DNA from: Chloroflexota bacterium
GTDB taxonomy: Bacteria; Chloroflexota; UBA11872; UBA12225; JAJDUF01
NCBI GenBank assembly: GCA_022826725.1
Contig: JAJDUF010000022.1
Span: forward strand, 1-64,000
Length of the DNA: 64,000 nt
Direction: 5' to 3'
Below the pieces are notes generated by a model, which saw only the letters and a list, made by a program, of their open reading frames with translations, was not told where the DNA came from and made no database searches. Of the stretch, positions 34,739 through 43,629 are shown piece after piece (the first letter of the stretch is position 1; each line of letters starts with the position of its first letter). The translations under genes and the position numbers were made by a program.

Positions 34739-34769
34739 CGCGGGACTGCACCGCCGCCTGCCCTTCGCC

Positions 34770-34812
34770 GATTCCCCCTCTCCACACGTGGAGAGGGGCC
34801 GGGGGTGAGGAC
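34770..34812. repeat. Short G-run repeat
   Basis: ccctctccacacgtggagag followed by gggccgggggtgagg. A copy of the element that also ends btuD and lies within mutL. Confidence 0.7.
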
Positions 34813-34850
34813 GATGAGCCGGCTCGGTCCGAAAGCATGAGGCGCGCGGT

Positions 34851-35879
34851 ATGATTCCGCTGCCGGTCGCAGCTTGGCTCTGGAATCGCCTTCGCTGGGG
34901 CTTTTTCTGCCTGCTGGCCTGGATCACAGTCGGCACGATAGGCTATCTGGTCATCGAGGGTTGGCCCTGGTTCGACTCGCTCTATATGACCACCATCACG
35001 GTCTTTACGATTGGCTTCAAGGAGATACACCCCCTGACCGCAGCCGGTCGGGCCTGGACCCTGGTGGTCATTGCCTTGGGCTTTATTATCGTAGCGGCGG
35101 GAGCCTCGTATTTTGCGGCGGACCTCTCCAGCGGTGAGCTGGGGCGCTTGTGGCGGGAGGGCACCTTGAATCGGCGGTTGGACCGGCTGCGCGATCACTA
35201 CATTGTGTGCGGCCTCGGTCGAGTTGGCTGGCAGATTGCCTTGCAGCTCCGGCAAGGGGAGCATCCCTTCTGCACCATCGAAATCACCGACAAGCATCTC
35301 GACGAGCTGAAAGCCTGGGACATCCCACATCAGGTGGCCGACGCTACCGATGAGGATGTCCTCCGCCGCGCCGGCATCGAGCGAGCACGGGGCCTGGTCG
35401 TGGCGGCCGATAGCGACGCGGTCAATCTCTTGGTCGTGGTCTCGGCCCATAGCTTGGCCCCGCAGCTCAATATCGTGGCGCGGGTGGAAGACGCGGCCAA
35501 TGAGGTCAAGCTGCTCCGCGTGGGCGCCAACCGCGTGCTCTCGCCCACGGTCCGCGCCGGCCAACGCATGGCGCAGATGCTCACCCGTCCCGCCGTCGTC
35601 GAATATCTCGATACGCTGCTGGACCACGATGGTGAGACCTTGCCCTTCGTCATTGAAGAGATCGAGCTGGCCGCGACGGGCAAGCTCTGCAATCGTCCCA
35701 TCGCCCATATTGATACCGAGTACCCGGATACCCGTGGCCCTTCCGTCTTGGCCGTCAAGCCCTCGGGTAAGGACATCATCCTGCACCCGCGCGGCACGCA
35801 GTTGCTGCGTAGCGGGGACCTCATCATTGTGGCGGGCCAGCCAGAAGAGCTAGCCCAGTTGTCCGACTTGTGTAGTTGA
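34851..35879 (+). CDS. Ion channel with TrkA-N/TrkA-C domains and unusual filter
   Basis: 342 residues. Two transmembrane helices (about 14-36 and 66-86) flank a pore loop whose filter region is TVFTIGFKEIH (Thr53-Ile-Gly-Phe-Lys57). K+ channels normally have TxGYG or TxGFG, so the third glycine is replaced by Lys. A TrkA-N (RCK) domain follows: HYIVCGLGRVGWQIALQL and VADATDEDVLRRAGI. A C-terminal TrkA-C domain ends the protein (LRSGDLIIVAGQPEEL). The MthK-like order is normal. Ion selectivity may differ from K+. Alone between the oxidoreductase gene and a GT2 gene. Confidence 0.83.
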   Translation: MIPLPVAAWLWNRLRWGFFCLLAWITVGTIGYLVIEGWPWFDSLYMTTITVFTIGFKEIHPLTAAGRAWTLVVIALGFIIVAAGASYFAADLSSGELGRLWREGTLNRRLDRLRDHYIVCGLGRVGWQIALQLRQGEHPFCTIEITDKHLDELKAWDIPHQVADATDEDVLRRAGIERARGLVVAADSDAVNLLVVVSAHSLAPQLNIVARVEDAANEVKLLRVGANRVLSPTVRAGQRMAQMLTRPAVVEYLDTLLDHDGETLPFVIEEIELAATGKLCNRPIAHIDTEYPDTRGPSVLAVKPSGKDIILHPRGTQLLRSGDLIIVAGQPEELAQLSDLCS

Positions 35880-35933
35880 GCGTATCGGCAGCCGCTATTA
35901 TTAGCCCGGCCTGAGCGTGCCCAAGGAGTTGCG

Positions 35934-36662
35934 GTGAAACTATCCGTCCTGATCCCGGTCTACAACGAGAGCGACTCTATTGAGACCCTGCTGCGCCGTG
36001 TGGCGGCCGTTGACCTCACACCGGCCGGCAATGGTGCCGCCGGCACTGCTGCCGTGGAGCCGGCGCGTATCGAACGGGAGATCATTGTCGTCAACGACTG
36101 CTCGACCGACGGTACACAGGAAATCCTGTCCCGTCTCGAAAGCGAGCCGCTGCCGGACTTGCAGGTGGTCCACCACGAGCGCAATCAAGGCAAAGGCGCC
36201 GCCATTCGCACGGCATTGACCGTCTCCACCGGTGACTATGTCGTCATCCAAGATGCCGACTTGGAGTACGATCCCGCCGACTACCCTCGCCTCCTCGCGC
36301 CCATCCTCGCCGGCGAGACACAGCTCGTCTATGGCGTGCGGTCGTTTGCCGGGCAGAAGCCGCTCTTGCGCTGGGGCAACCAATTCCTCACCTCGGTCAC
36401 GAACCTGCTCTTCGGCACCCGCCTCCACGATATGGAGACCTGCTATAAGCTCTTACCCGGCGATCTTTTCCGCACCCTCGATCTCGAGTGCAGTCGCTTC
36501 GACATGGAGCCGGAGATTACGGCCAAGGCGCTGCGCCGCGGCTATCGTATTCACGAGGTCCCCATCAGCTACGAGCCACGGGGGGCGAAGAAACTGTCGC
36601 CGTGGCGCGATGGCTTGCCGGCCTTGTGGGCGCTGCTCAAGTTCCGCTGGAAAAAGCTCTGA
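35934..36662 (+). CDS. Family 2 glycosyltransferase (dolichyl/polyprenyl-phosphate sugar synthase type)
   Basis: 242 residues; GTG start at 35934 with AAGGAG upstream. The N-terminal KLSVLIPVYNESDSIETLL is the nucleotide-sugar domain start; the DxD-type motif is VIQDADLEYDP. The C-terminal ETCYKLLPGDLFRTLDL and MEPEITAKALRRGYRIHEVP are typical of DPMS-like enzymes that transfer a sugar from a nucleotide donor to a polyprenyl phosphate. It follows the channel gene by 54 bases; a functional link is not evident. It might feed the GT39/GT87 membrane enzymes of this genome (inference). Confidence 0.88.
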   Translation: MKLSVLIPVYNESDSIETLLRRVAAVDLTPAGNGAAGTAAVEPARIEREIIVVNDCSTDGTQEILSRLESEPLPDLQVVHHERNQGKGAAIRTALTVSTGDYVVIQDADLEYDPADYPRLLAPILAGETQLVYGVRSFAGQKPLLRWGNQFLTSVTNLLFGTRLHDMETCYKLLPGDLFRTLDLECSRFDMEPEITAKALRRGYRIHEVPISYEPRGAKKLSPWRDGLPALWALLKFRWKKL

Positions 36663-36833
36663 TGCCGTGCCTGTCCCAGGGTGCTGTCTCCCTGATGTGG
36701 CGTAAGGGCATAGCGTTGCTCAACCGCTTGGGACGGGGAAACGGCGGACTGGTGATACGTATACCGGGACGTACTTGGCCGAAGCCACGCAGTCTAGGCC
36801 CGGAGGCGTTGCCCTGGGCCGGGAGGGGGCACG

Positions 36834-37454
36834 ATGGAACTCGATCCGGCGACCCTATCGCCTCGCGAGGCGTATCAACTGCTGATTACGTCCATCGTGC
36901 CGCGTCCTATCGCCTTTGTGTCCACGATCAGCCCCCAAGGTCTGACTAACGCCGCGCCCTTCAGTTTCTTCACGGCGCTCAACGCCCGACCGGCCCTGCT
37001 GGCCTTCTCCGTCATCTCCCCCGGCGGCGTGGAGAAGGATACGCTGCGGAACATCAGAGCAACCCGCGATTTCGTCATCAACATTGTCAGCGAAGAGCTG
37101 GCCGATGCGATGAATACGGCCTCCGGCGATTTTGCAGCGGACGTGAGCGAGATTGATCTGACCGGCTTGACCGCGCTGCCGGGCGTGAAGGTCAAGGCGC
37201 CGTGGATCGCCGAATCGCCCGTCAGTATGGAGTGCCGGCTGACTCAGATCGTTGAGATTTCGGACTCTTTCGTGAGCATCATCATGGGCGAGGCGGTGCT
37301 TTTCCACATTCGCGACGGTATCTACCATGATGGGCGCTTGGACGAGATGCAAGTGCGCGCCATCGGCGCCCTCGGGACCAATAGCTACTGCCGTTCCGAT
37401 GCGACCTTTGGGTTGGTCCGCCCCACCATCCGTCCGCCGCAGCCTTCCCGCTAG
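36834..37454 (+). CDS. Flavin reductase family protein
   Basis: 206 residues from ATG 36834, with GGGAGGGGG upstream. The N-terminal segment AYQLLITSIVPRPIAFVSTI and NAAPFSFFTALNARPALLAFS form the FMN-binding split barrel. ATRDFVINIVSEELADAMN follows. Members bind FMN and reduce flavin for a partner or act as hydrolase-like flavoproteins. No partner oxygenase is nearby. Length is normal. Confidence 0.87.
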   Translation: MELDPATLSPREAYQLLITSIVPRPIAFVSTISPQGLTNAAPFSFFTALNARPALLAFSVISPGGVEKDTLRNIRATRDFVINIVSEELADAMNTASGDFAADVSEIDLTGLTALPGVKVKAPWIAESPVSMECRLTQIVEISDSFVSIIMGEAVLFHIRDGIYHDGRLDEMQVRAIGALGTNSYCRSDATFGLVRPTIRPPQPSR

Positions 37455-37482
37455 GCGCTGCGCCGGATGTAGCCGGCGTGGC

Positions 37483-39018
37483 TTACCATTCCACTAGCTC
37501 GGCGCCGATGGCTTGGACGACGGCCTCACCCTTCGCCAACGTCTCCCGGTACTCCGATTCCGGGTCGGAATCGGCCACGACCGCACCGCCAACTTGCAGG
37601 TACATGCGGCCCTCGCGGACGACGAGCGTGCGAATCGCGATGCTGGTGTCCATGTCACCCGTGAAGCTGAGATAGCCGATGGCGCCGCAATAAACGCCGC
37701 GACGCACCGGCTCCAGCTCCTCGATGATCGCCATGGCCCTGAGCTTCGGACAGCCCGTGACCGATCCCCCCGGAAAGCCGGCCCGGAGTACGTCCACCGC
37801 CGTCAGCTCCGGGCGCACCGTTCCCCGCACGGTACTCACGAGGTGCCACACACTCGCGTATCCTTCCAGCCCGAACAGTTCCGGCACCTGGATTGTCCCC
37901 ACTTGGCAGACCTTCCCGAGGTCGTTCCGCAGTAGGTCCACGATCATCAGGTTTTCAGCGCGATCTTTCCCGCTGCGTGCCAGTTGCCGAGCCAAGGCGC
38001 GATCTTGGCTCGTGGTCGCACCGCGCGGCCGGGTGCCCTTGATCGGCCGCGTCTCGACCTTACGCCCCTCGCAGCGCAGAAAGCGCTCCGGCGAGGCGCT
38101 GAGGACCGTGCAGTCGTCGAGGGCGAGGTAGGCGCCATACGGCACCGGCGAGGCCGCGCGCAGGCGCTCGTACAACGGCCAGGTGTACCCGGTCCAGTCG
38201 CCCTCCAGCCGCTGCGACAGATTGACCTGATAGATGTCGCCAGCCGCGATGTACTCCTTGGCCCGATGCACCTGCGCGAGGTAGGCACTGCGTCCGACAT
38301 TGGAGCGGAGCCGGACGCTGGCCACGGCGCCGTTGGTGGGCGGCGGCCTGCTCTGCTCCAGGGAGGCTTGCAGCTCGCGCCATCGCGCGCGGGCCGCCGC
38401 TGCGCTGCCGCCCGGCAACCCGGTACTGATGAGCCACTGTTGCCCGGTGAAGTGATCGGCGGCGAGCACCCAATCATAGAACCCCACGTGGAGGTCGGGC
38501 ACGCCCTCGTCTCCGGCGATGGCCGGCCAGCATTCGAACAGCCGCCCGAGGTCGTACCCGAAGTAACCGACGGCGCCGCCGAGCAGTGGCGGTAACCCCG
38601 GCTGTCGCGGGACCGCGTAGCGCCGTAGCAGTCGTTCGAGCAAGCGGGCGGGATCGGCGGCGACCGTCACCGTGCCGTCCGGTCCGGCCAACTCGCTGCG
38701 CCGGCCACGACTGCGTAAGGCGAGGAATGGATCGGTGCTGACATACGAGTAATGGCTGGTGGCAGTAGCTCCGGAGCTGTGGTCTAGCAGCACGAGTTGT
38801 CGCCGGTCGAGGAGGCGGGCCGCTGCTTGCACGGGGCTGAGTGCTACCGGCCCGACAACCGGCGTAACGTCACCCGGCCGAGACGCCAAGCCGATACTCG
38901 CCAGCAGTTGATCCAACTCATCGTCCGGGGCAGCGCCATTGCAGACGACTGGCGTTGTCGGCCCGACGCCGGTCACTCCGCCGTGCGGCCGGCGCGTGTG
39001 TACAGGGGATGTAACCAC
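37483..39018 (-). CDS. pabB: Aminodeoxychorismate synthase component I
   Basis: 511 residues from the GTG at 39018, which has AGGAGG seven bases upstream; the frame continues to 39180 but that extra part is not conserved-looking. The chorismate-binding domain is complete: SAYLAQVHRAKEYIAAGDIYQ, SPERFLR, RPIKGTRPRG, ENLMIVDLLRNDLG, GFPGGSVTGCPKLRAM and GGAVVADSDPESEYRETLAK. Lys in PIKGT is typical of PabB rather than TrpE (Ala). It makes 4-amino-4-deoxychorismate for folate with a glutamine-amidotransferase partner, not encoded nearby. The N-terminal Trp-pocket-like region is present (YVSTDPFLAL). Confidence 0.92.
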   Translation of the reverse strand: MVTSPVHTRRPHGGVTGVGPTTPVVCNGAAPDDELDQLLASIGLASRPGDVTPVVGPVALSPVQAAARLLDRRQLVLLDHSSGATATSHYSYVSTDPFLALRSRGRRSELAGPDGTVTVAADPARLLERLLRRYAVPRQPGLPPLLGGAVGYFGYDLGRLFECWPAIAGDEGVPDLHVGFYDWVLAADHFTGQQWLISTGLPGGSAAAARARWRELQASLEQSRPPPTNGAVASVRLRSNVGRSAYLAQVHRAKEYIAAGDIYQVNLSQRLEGDWTGYTWPLYERLRAASPVPYGAYLALDDCTVLSASPERFLRCEGRKVETRPIKGTRPRGATTSQDRALARQLARSGKDRAENLMIVDLLRNDLGKVCQVGTIQVPELFGLEGYASVWHLVSTVRGTVRPELTAVDVLRAGFPGGSVTGCPKLRAMAIIEELEPVRRGVYCGAIGYLSFTGDMDTSIAIRTLVVREGRMYLQVGGAVVADSDPESEYRETLAKGEAVVQAIGAELVEW

Positions 39019-39211
39019 CGCGAGTCCACCTCCTGGCGGGCAGTATGTCATACCCGGCACTGCCGCGGAGACTGGCCAGCATACGAGCCGGCGGCCGCCT
39101 GAAGGGGGGCCACTGTGCGGAGGGCCGGGCCGTAGTACCGTAGTATAGGTAGGCGCAGCTTGACGAGCGCAGCCGGTCATCGTGAGCAGCCGTACCCGAG
39201 CGGTGGTGCCG

Positions 39212-39928
39212 CTACGCGCCCAAGCGGCGCGCGAGGTCTACGAAGTCGCCGGCCTGCACGTCAATCCACGACTCCGGCGCGGTATCCACTTGCTGTCCCG
39301 GACCGAACTCTTGCGGCCGCGGCACGAACGCAGTCCGCATCCCGACGGCGCGGGCGGCCCACAAATCGCCCTTGTGTGCCGCCACCATCATCACCCGTTC
39401 CGGTGGCAGTCCCAGCAACGCGGCCGCGCCCGTATAGACCGCCGCGTCGGGCTTATAGCGCCTGAACAGTTCCGCCGACAAGATGCAATCCCAGGGTAGA
39501 CCCGCTTGCTTCGCCATGTTGGTAAGCAGGGCGACGTTGCCGTTGGAGAGCGTGGCGATAGTGTAGCGCGCCTTGAGGCGGTGCAGGCCGGGCACTGCGT
39601 CCGGCCAGGGCCGGAGCCGGTGCCACGCTCGATTGAAGTGCTCTTTTTCGTCCTCGCTCAAGCCACCTATCTCAAACTCGACCAGCAGCCGCTCGAGGAT
39701 CAGGCGATGCAAGTCGTCAATGTGGGTCCACGGCAGATCGCTTTGTCGAACGCGATCCATCGCCGGGCCGTAGCCGGCCCGCCAGGCCACGGCAAACTCG
39801 GCCCAGTCCACGTGCGTGATGCCCTTGGCCGCGGCGAGCCGTGTCCCTTCGTGGATGATGGAGCTGCGCCAGTCCACGACGGTACCGAAGACATCGAACG
39901 TGAGTGCGTGGACCGAGACCCAATCCAT
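39212..39928 (-). CDS. HAD hydrolase, haloacid dehalogenase type II-like
   Basis: 238 residues. Motif I ALTFDVFGTVVDWR provides the Asp nucleophile, motif II ATLSNGNVALLTNMAK the Ser/Thr, and the motif III region LFRRYKPDAAVYTGAA the Lys. The acidic motif IV, usually Asp-Asp/Asn-x-x-x-Asp, appears as MVAAHKGDLWAARAVGM, with Ala-His in place of the first pair as in type II dehalogenases (VxAHxxDL). The helical cap sits between I and II. Substrate probably a 2-haloacid or phosphate ester; not determinable. Divergent from valS's neighbours; alone. Confidence 0.88.
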   Translation of the reverse strand: MDWVSVHALTFDVFGTVVDWRSSIIHEGTRLAAAKGITHVDWAEFAVAWRAGYGPAMDRVRQSDLPWTHIDDLHRLILERLLVEFEIGGLSEDEKEHFNRAWHRLRPWPDAVPGLHRLKARYTIATLSNGNVALLTNMAKQAGLPWDCILSAELFRRYKPDAAVYTGAAALLGLPPERVMMVAAHKGDLWAARAVGMRTAFVPRPQEFGPGQQVDTAPESWIDVQAGDFVDLARRLGA

Positions 39929-40027
39929 TGAGACGACTCCTTACCGAGTGGAAGCGGGTATGTGTGCTCACCTACCCAGAACTCCCTCACTGAAAGAAAA
40001 GGGCTGCCGGGCGCCGCGCTGACTCCC

Positions 40028-40065
40028 ATTCCCTGGAGGGAAGGGGCCGGGGGTTAGGTCCAACC
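40028..40065. repeat. Short G-run repeat between HAD gene and valS
   Basis: ccctggagggaaggggccgg followed by gggttaggtcc, a member of the same element family as at 20060 and 54090. Confidence 0.6.
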
Positions 40066-40093
40066 CGCCTCCTGCCGCAGGCCATCGGGCGCG

Positions 40094-42844
40094 CTACTGC
40101 GGCGCAAGCTGCGCCAAGCGCGCCTCCACCTTGGCGAGGCGGTCGCGCTGCTCCTGTAATCGGCCACGCTCGCGCTCAACGACGGCCGCCGGCGCCTTCT
40201 CCACGAAACCGCTCCGGGCAAGCAGCGCCTCCAAGCGTGCGACCTGCTGCTGCGCCTCCGCTTGTTCGGCTTCCAGCCGCTCACGGTTCTCCGCAGCGTC
40301 TGCCGCCGCGTCGGGCGAGAGCCAGATTTCAGTGCCACCGGCGCGCGCCGACAGCGCGTGTACCGGCTTCTCCGTGAGCGTCTCCACGATCCGCAGCGGC
40401 CGCGCGCGGGCCAGCACCTCGATCTGTGGGGCCAGCGCGCGCAGCGTTGCCGTGTGACCGTGGCCGGCGATAGTCGCCGGTATCCACCGCCCGGCTCCAA
40501 GCTGCGCCTCCGCGCGCACGTTGCGGATCGTGCGTACCACCTCGATCATCGCGGCCACCCCGGCCTCGACCCCTGGATCACGCTTACCGGGCTGCGGCCA
40601 CGATGCCACCATCAGGGCCGGCGCCGGCCGCCGGTCGCCATGCAGGTGCGACCACACCTCCTCCGTGACGAAGGGCATGATCGGATGGAGTAGCCGCAGG
40701 CTGGCGTCGAGCACGTAACACAGCACCGCCTGCGCCGTTTCGCGCGGCGCTATGCTCGCCGTCCCATTGCGCGACACGTCTTGCCACGGCCCTTGACCGC
40801 CGGCATAGAGCGAGAGCTTCGATAGCTCGATGTACCAGTCGCAGAACTCGCCCCACAGGAAGTCCTCCAGCGTGCGGCCGGCCTCACCGAACTGGTACGC
40901 CTCCATCTGCCGGGTCACTTCCGCGATGGTCGCGTGACAGCGCGAGAGAATCCACCGCTCCGCTAACCCGAGGTTGGTCCAGGCGCCGTCGGTGCTCGCA
41001 CTGCCGTCGTCGCTACGGTCACGGGCGAGCACGACGAAACGGGCGGCATTCCACAGTTTGTTGGCGAAGTTCCGCGCGTTGGCGATCTTCGGCAGCGAGA
41101 GGCGCACGTCCTGCCCCGGCGTGCTGCCGGTCACAATCCAGTAGCGCAGGGCATCGGCGCCATACTCCTCAATCACGTCGAGTGGATCATCACCAGGTTG
41201 CGGGTTGGACTTGCTGATCTTTGATCCGTCCTGGTGGCGGATGATGCCGTGCATGTACACGTGGTGGAAGGGCGGCTCGCCCATGAACTCGATCCCGGTC
41301 ATAATCATCCGCGCCACCCACAGGAAGATGATCTCGTAGCCCGTCTCCAGCACGTCGGTGGGATAGAAATAGTCCAGGTCCTCCGTCTGGTCGGGCCAGC
41401 CCAGCGTCGAGAATGGCCACAGCGCCGAGCTGAACCAGGTATCAAGCACGTCCGGGTCCTGTTCCAGCGCGCCGCCGCACGTCGGGCACTGCGCCGGGTC
41501 GCCAGCGCCCGGCCGCGGCACGACCGGCTCCGGGCACTGCCGGCAGTACCAGACCGGGATGCGGTGTCCCCACCACAGCTGGCGTGAAATCTCCCAGTCG
41601 TGGACGTTCTCCATCCAGTTCAGGTAGATCCGCTCGAAGTGCTGCGGTACGAACTTGATCCGCCCGTCCTTGACCGCCTGAATAGCCGGTTGGGCGAGCA
41701 CCGTCTGCTTCACGAACCACTGCTCGGAGATCCGCGGCTCGACCACCGTACTGCACCGATCACAGGTGCCGACCGCGTGCGTGTGCGTAGCCACGTTGCG
41801 TATCCGCTGCTCGGCTTCGAGATCGCGGAGCAGCGCCGCGCGGGCTGCGTAGCGGTCCATGCCGGTGTAGGGGCCGGCCTCGTCGTTGAGTGTGGCATCG
41901 TCGTTCATGATGCTGACGGTCGGCAGGTTGTGGCGTTGCCCCATCTCGTAGTCGTTGGGATCGTGACCGGGCGTGACCTTCACCGCCCCCGTGCCGAACG
42001 CGGCCTCTACCGCTGCATCGGCAATGATAGGGATGCGCCGGCCCAGCGCCGGCAGGATGGCCCGGCGACCGATAAGGGCGCGATAGCGTTCGTCATCCGG
42101 GTGTACTGCGACGGCGGTATCGCCGAGGATCGTCTCCGGGCGGGTCGTGGCCACCTCGATGTGTCCACCGCCCTCGAGGTCGTAGCGCACCGTCCACAGC
42201 TTGCCTGCCGTCTCCTCATGCACCACTTCCAGATTGGAGATCACGGTGCCGCACCTTGGACACCAGTTCACCAGGTACGGACCGCGGTAGATCAGTCCCT
42301 TGTGGTAAAGACGCACGAAGGCCTCGCGCACCGCACGCGAGAGCTGGTCGTCGAGCGTGAACCGCAGCCGTGACCAATCGCACGAGGTGCCGAGCTTGCG
42401 AAACTGAAGCTCGATGGTGTTGCCGTGATGCTCGCGCCACTCCCATACGCGCTCGACAAAGGCCTCGCGCCCCACCTCTTGGCGGGACCGGCCCTCCTTT
42501 TCCAGCTCCCGCTCCACCACGTTCTGCGTCGCGATGCCGGCGTGATCCGTGCCGGGCAGGTACAGCGTGTTGTCGCCTACCATACGCCGCCAGCGGGTCA
42601 TCACGTCCTCGAAGGCGATCATCATGGCGTGGCCGTGATGCAGTACCCCGGTGATGTTGGGCGGCGGCATCATCAGCGTCCACGGCCGGCGTGTCCAATC
42701 CGCGGGCGGCGTGAAGTGACCGTCATCGAGCCACTGCCGATAGACGCGGTCCTCAGTGAGACGATGATCGTAGGCGCGGCTCATCACCGCCTCGCGGCCA
42801 TCCTGAGCCGCTGGCGGTCGTACTGCCTGTTGCGTCGTGGTCAT
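40094..42844 (-). CDS. valS: Valyl-tRNA synthetase
   Basis: 916 residues from ATG 42844, with AAGGAGG eight bases upstream; the longer frame to 43087 runs through repeats. The HIGH motif appears as NITGVLHHGHAMM (residues 64-76) after the LMMPPPNITG block typical of ValRS. The KMSKS motif is GSKISKSNPQPGDD. Zinc-finger-like pairs CPRCGT, CRQCPEP and CPTCGG lie in the insertion domains. The C-terminal 70 residues form the coiled-coil arm (AENRERLEAEQAEAQQQVA). It charges tRNA-Val. Expression is under the T-box leader upstream. Length is normal for the family. Confidence 0.97.
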   Translation of the reverse strand: MTTTQQAVRPPAAQDGREAVMSRAYDHRLTEDRVYRQWLDDGHFTPPADWTRRPWTLMMPPPNITGVLHHGHAMMIAFEDVMTRWRRMVGDNTLYLPGTDHAGIATQNVVERELEKEGRSRQEVGREAFVERVWEWREHHGNTIELQFRKLGTSCDWSRLRFTLDDQLSRAVREAFVRLYHKGLIYRGPYLVNWCPRCGTVISNLEVVHEETAGKLWTVRYDLEGGGHIEVATTRPETILGDTAVAVHPDDERYRALIGRRAILPALGRRIPIIADAAVEAAFGTGAVKVTPGHDPNDYEMGQRHNLPTVSIMNDDATLNDEAGPYTGMDRYAARAALLRDLEAEQRIRNVATHTHAVGTCDRCSTVVEPRISEQWFVKQTVLAQPAIQAVKDGRIKFVPQHFERIYLNWMENVHDWEISRQLWWGHRIPVWYCRQCPEPVVPRPGAGDPAQCPTCGGALEQDPDVLDTWFSSALWPFSTLGWPDQTEDLDYFYPTDVLETGYEIIFLWVARMIMTGIEFMGEPPFHHVYMHGIIRHQDGSKISKSNPQPGDDPLDVIEEYGADALRYWIVTGSTPGQDVRLSLPKIANARNFANKLWNAARFVVLARDRSDDGSASTDGAWTNLGLAERWILSRCHATIAEVTRQMEAYQFGEAGRTLEDFLWGEFCDWYIELSKLSLYAGGQGPWQDVSRNGTASIAPRETAQAVLCYVLDASLRLLHPIMPFVTEEVWSHLHGDRRPAPALMVASWPQPGKRDPGVEAGVAAMIEVVRTIRNVRAEAQLGAGRWIPATIAGHGHTATLRALAPQIEVLARARPLRIVETLTEKPVHALSARAGGTEIWLSPDAAADAAENRERLEAEQAEAQQQVARLEALLARSGFVEKAPAAVVERERGRLQEQRDRLAKVEARLAQLAPQ

Positions 42845-42859
42845 CTGCACCTCCTTATC

Positions 42860-42945
42860 GGCCCCCCTATGGTCACTCCGCACCGCAGGGGGGGCGGTAG
42901 GTTCTCTCCCCTGTCGCAACGGCGGATGGTGAGGGTGGGGGCCAC
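42860..42945. repeat. G/C-run repeat between the T-box terminator and valS
   Basis: A copy of the ccccctatgg...gggggcggtaggttctctcc...gagggtgggggcc element, in the transcribed leader just before the ribosome-binding site. It would be read only when the T-box is in its antiterminated state. Confidence 0.75.
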
Positions 42946-42953
42946 AGCTCCTT

Positions 42954-43008
42954 AAAACAAAAGCGCCATATTCGCCGCGGGGCATGTGCCCGCGGGACGA
43001 ACATGGCG
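42954..43008 (-). terminator. Intrinsic terminator of the valS T-box leader
   Basis: On the minus strand, the arms cgccatgttcgtcccgcggg and ccccgcggcgaatatggcg form a long GC-rich hairpin (42964-43008). It is followed by cttttgtttt as the U-run. The start of the stem overlaps the antiterminator region, as expected for a T-box switch. Confidence 0.9.
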
Positions 43009-43011
43009 TAT

Positions 43012-43025
43012 CGTGGTACCACCCG
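43012..43025 (-). promoter_or_regulatory. T-box antiterminator sequence
   Basis: Minus-strand gggtggtaccacg, which matches the conserved T-box core (AGGGTGGTACCGCG) and pairs with the free CCA end of uncharged tRNA. It lies 4 bases before the terminator stem. Confidence 0.9.
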
Positions 43026-43051
43026 GGTTCAGCCCGACTACCAGCCCTAGC

Positions 43052-43160
43052 CGTCATTCCCGCTTTCGCGGGAATCCACCACGGCACCTTCCCTCCAGGG
43101 AAGGAGAGGCATTGCGACGACCGTTAGTCCCTTCCTGAAGGGAAGGGGGTGGGGGGGTAG
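43052..43160. repeat. Repeat insertion within the T-box leader
   Basis: cgtcattcccgctttcgcgg plus gaatccacc (43052-43080) is a perfect palindromic-repeat copy. Two ccttccctccagggaaggag / cccttcctgaagggaagggg elements follow to about 43160. They sit between the specifier stems and the antiterminator. Confidence 0.8.
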
Positions 43161-43410
43161 GTACATGCTACCCCGCAGTCGGACTCTCGTTACAGCGCTA
43201 ACGGGCTTACCCGAAGAGGCTTACTGGCGCTCCGCACCGGCCACTGCCGGCGATGTGTGGTCCGCGCTCTCGGCCTCCCAGCTCCCAAGCGACCTTCGAC
43301 TACCGCTCCCGGAGATGGCTTGCAGCCGGTGACCATCTCTCTCTGCGCGGTGCAGGCGTAGCCTACTCCTCTTGTTCACTGCCGTTGTACCTATGAAGTT
43401 GTCCTCTACG

Positions 43411-43439
43411 AGTATAGGTGGCCAGTATAAGGCTGTCAA
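43411..43439 (-). promoter_or_regulatory. Strong sigma-70-type promoter of the T-box/valS transcript
   Basis: On the minus strand, TTGACA (43439-43434), a 17-base spacer, and TATACT (43416-43411). The -35 is perfect and the -10 differs at one base from TATAAT. Transcription would start near 43404, at the beginning of the T-box leader. Confidence 0.85.
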
Positions 43440-43629
43440 CGACCTTTCCGGCGGTCATACCGTGCAAAACCCACGATCAATACAAGGACAGACTGCTAAA
43501 CAGCATCCACCCATGGGGGAGCAGGGATTGCTAAAGGGCAACAAGGATATAGTATGCGGTACAGTTGGCTGGCGGGGTCGCTTGCCCGTCCTGAACGGGG
43601 AGGAGGGGATACTATCCCGGACGCCGCCG

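Larger units (their letters stand above)
42954..43404 (-). ncRNA. T-box leader RNA for valS
   Basis: Reading on the minus strand from about 43404: a stem I region with gagagagatggtcaccggct and gcaagccatctcc, a putative specifier loop gaaggtcgct with GTC (Val codon) at 43293-43291, and the T-box bulge sequence gggtggtaccacg at 43012-43025, followed by the terminator hairpin. Uncharged tRNA-Val would stabilise the antiterminator and allow valS transcription. A palindromic repeat plus ccctccagggaagg elements (about 43052-43160) lie between the stem region and the T-box sequence. The specifier assignment is my inference. Confidence 0.9.

Noticed and set aside
33236-34936. 566-codon frame on the minus strand across the two oxidoreductase genes
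   Set aside because: Antisense of two motif-bearing oxidoreductases and a repeat; composition is typical of a shadow frame.
42845-43087. Extended N-terminus of valS (81 residues)
   Set aside because: The extension is translated repeat and T-box leader; the ATG at 42844 has a strong ribosome-binding site.
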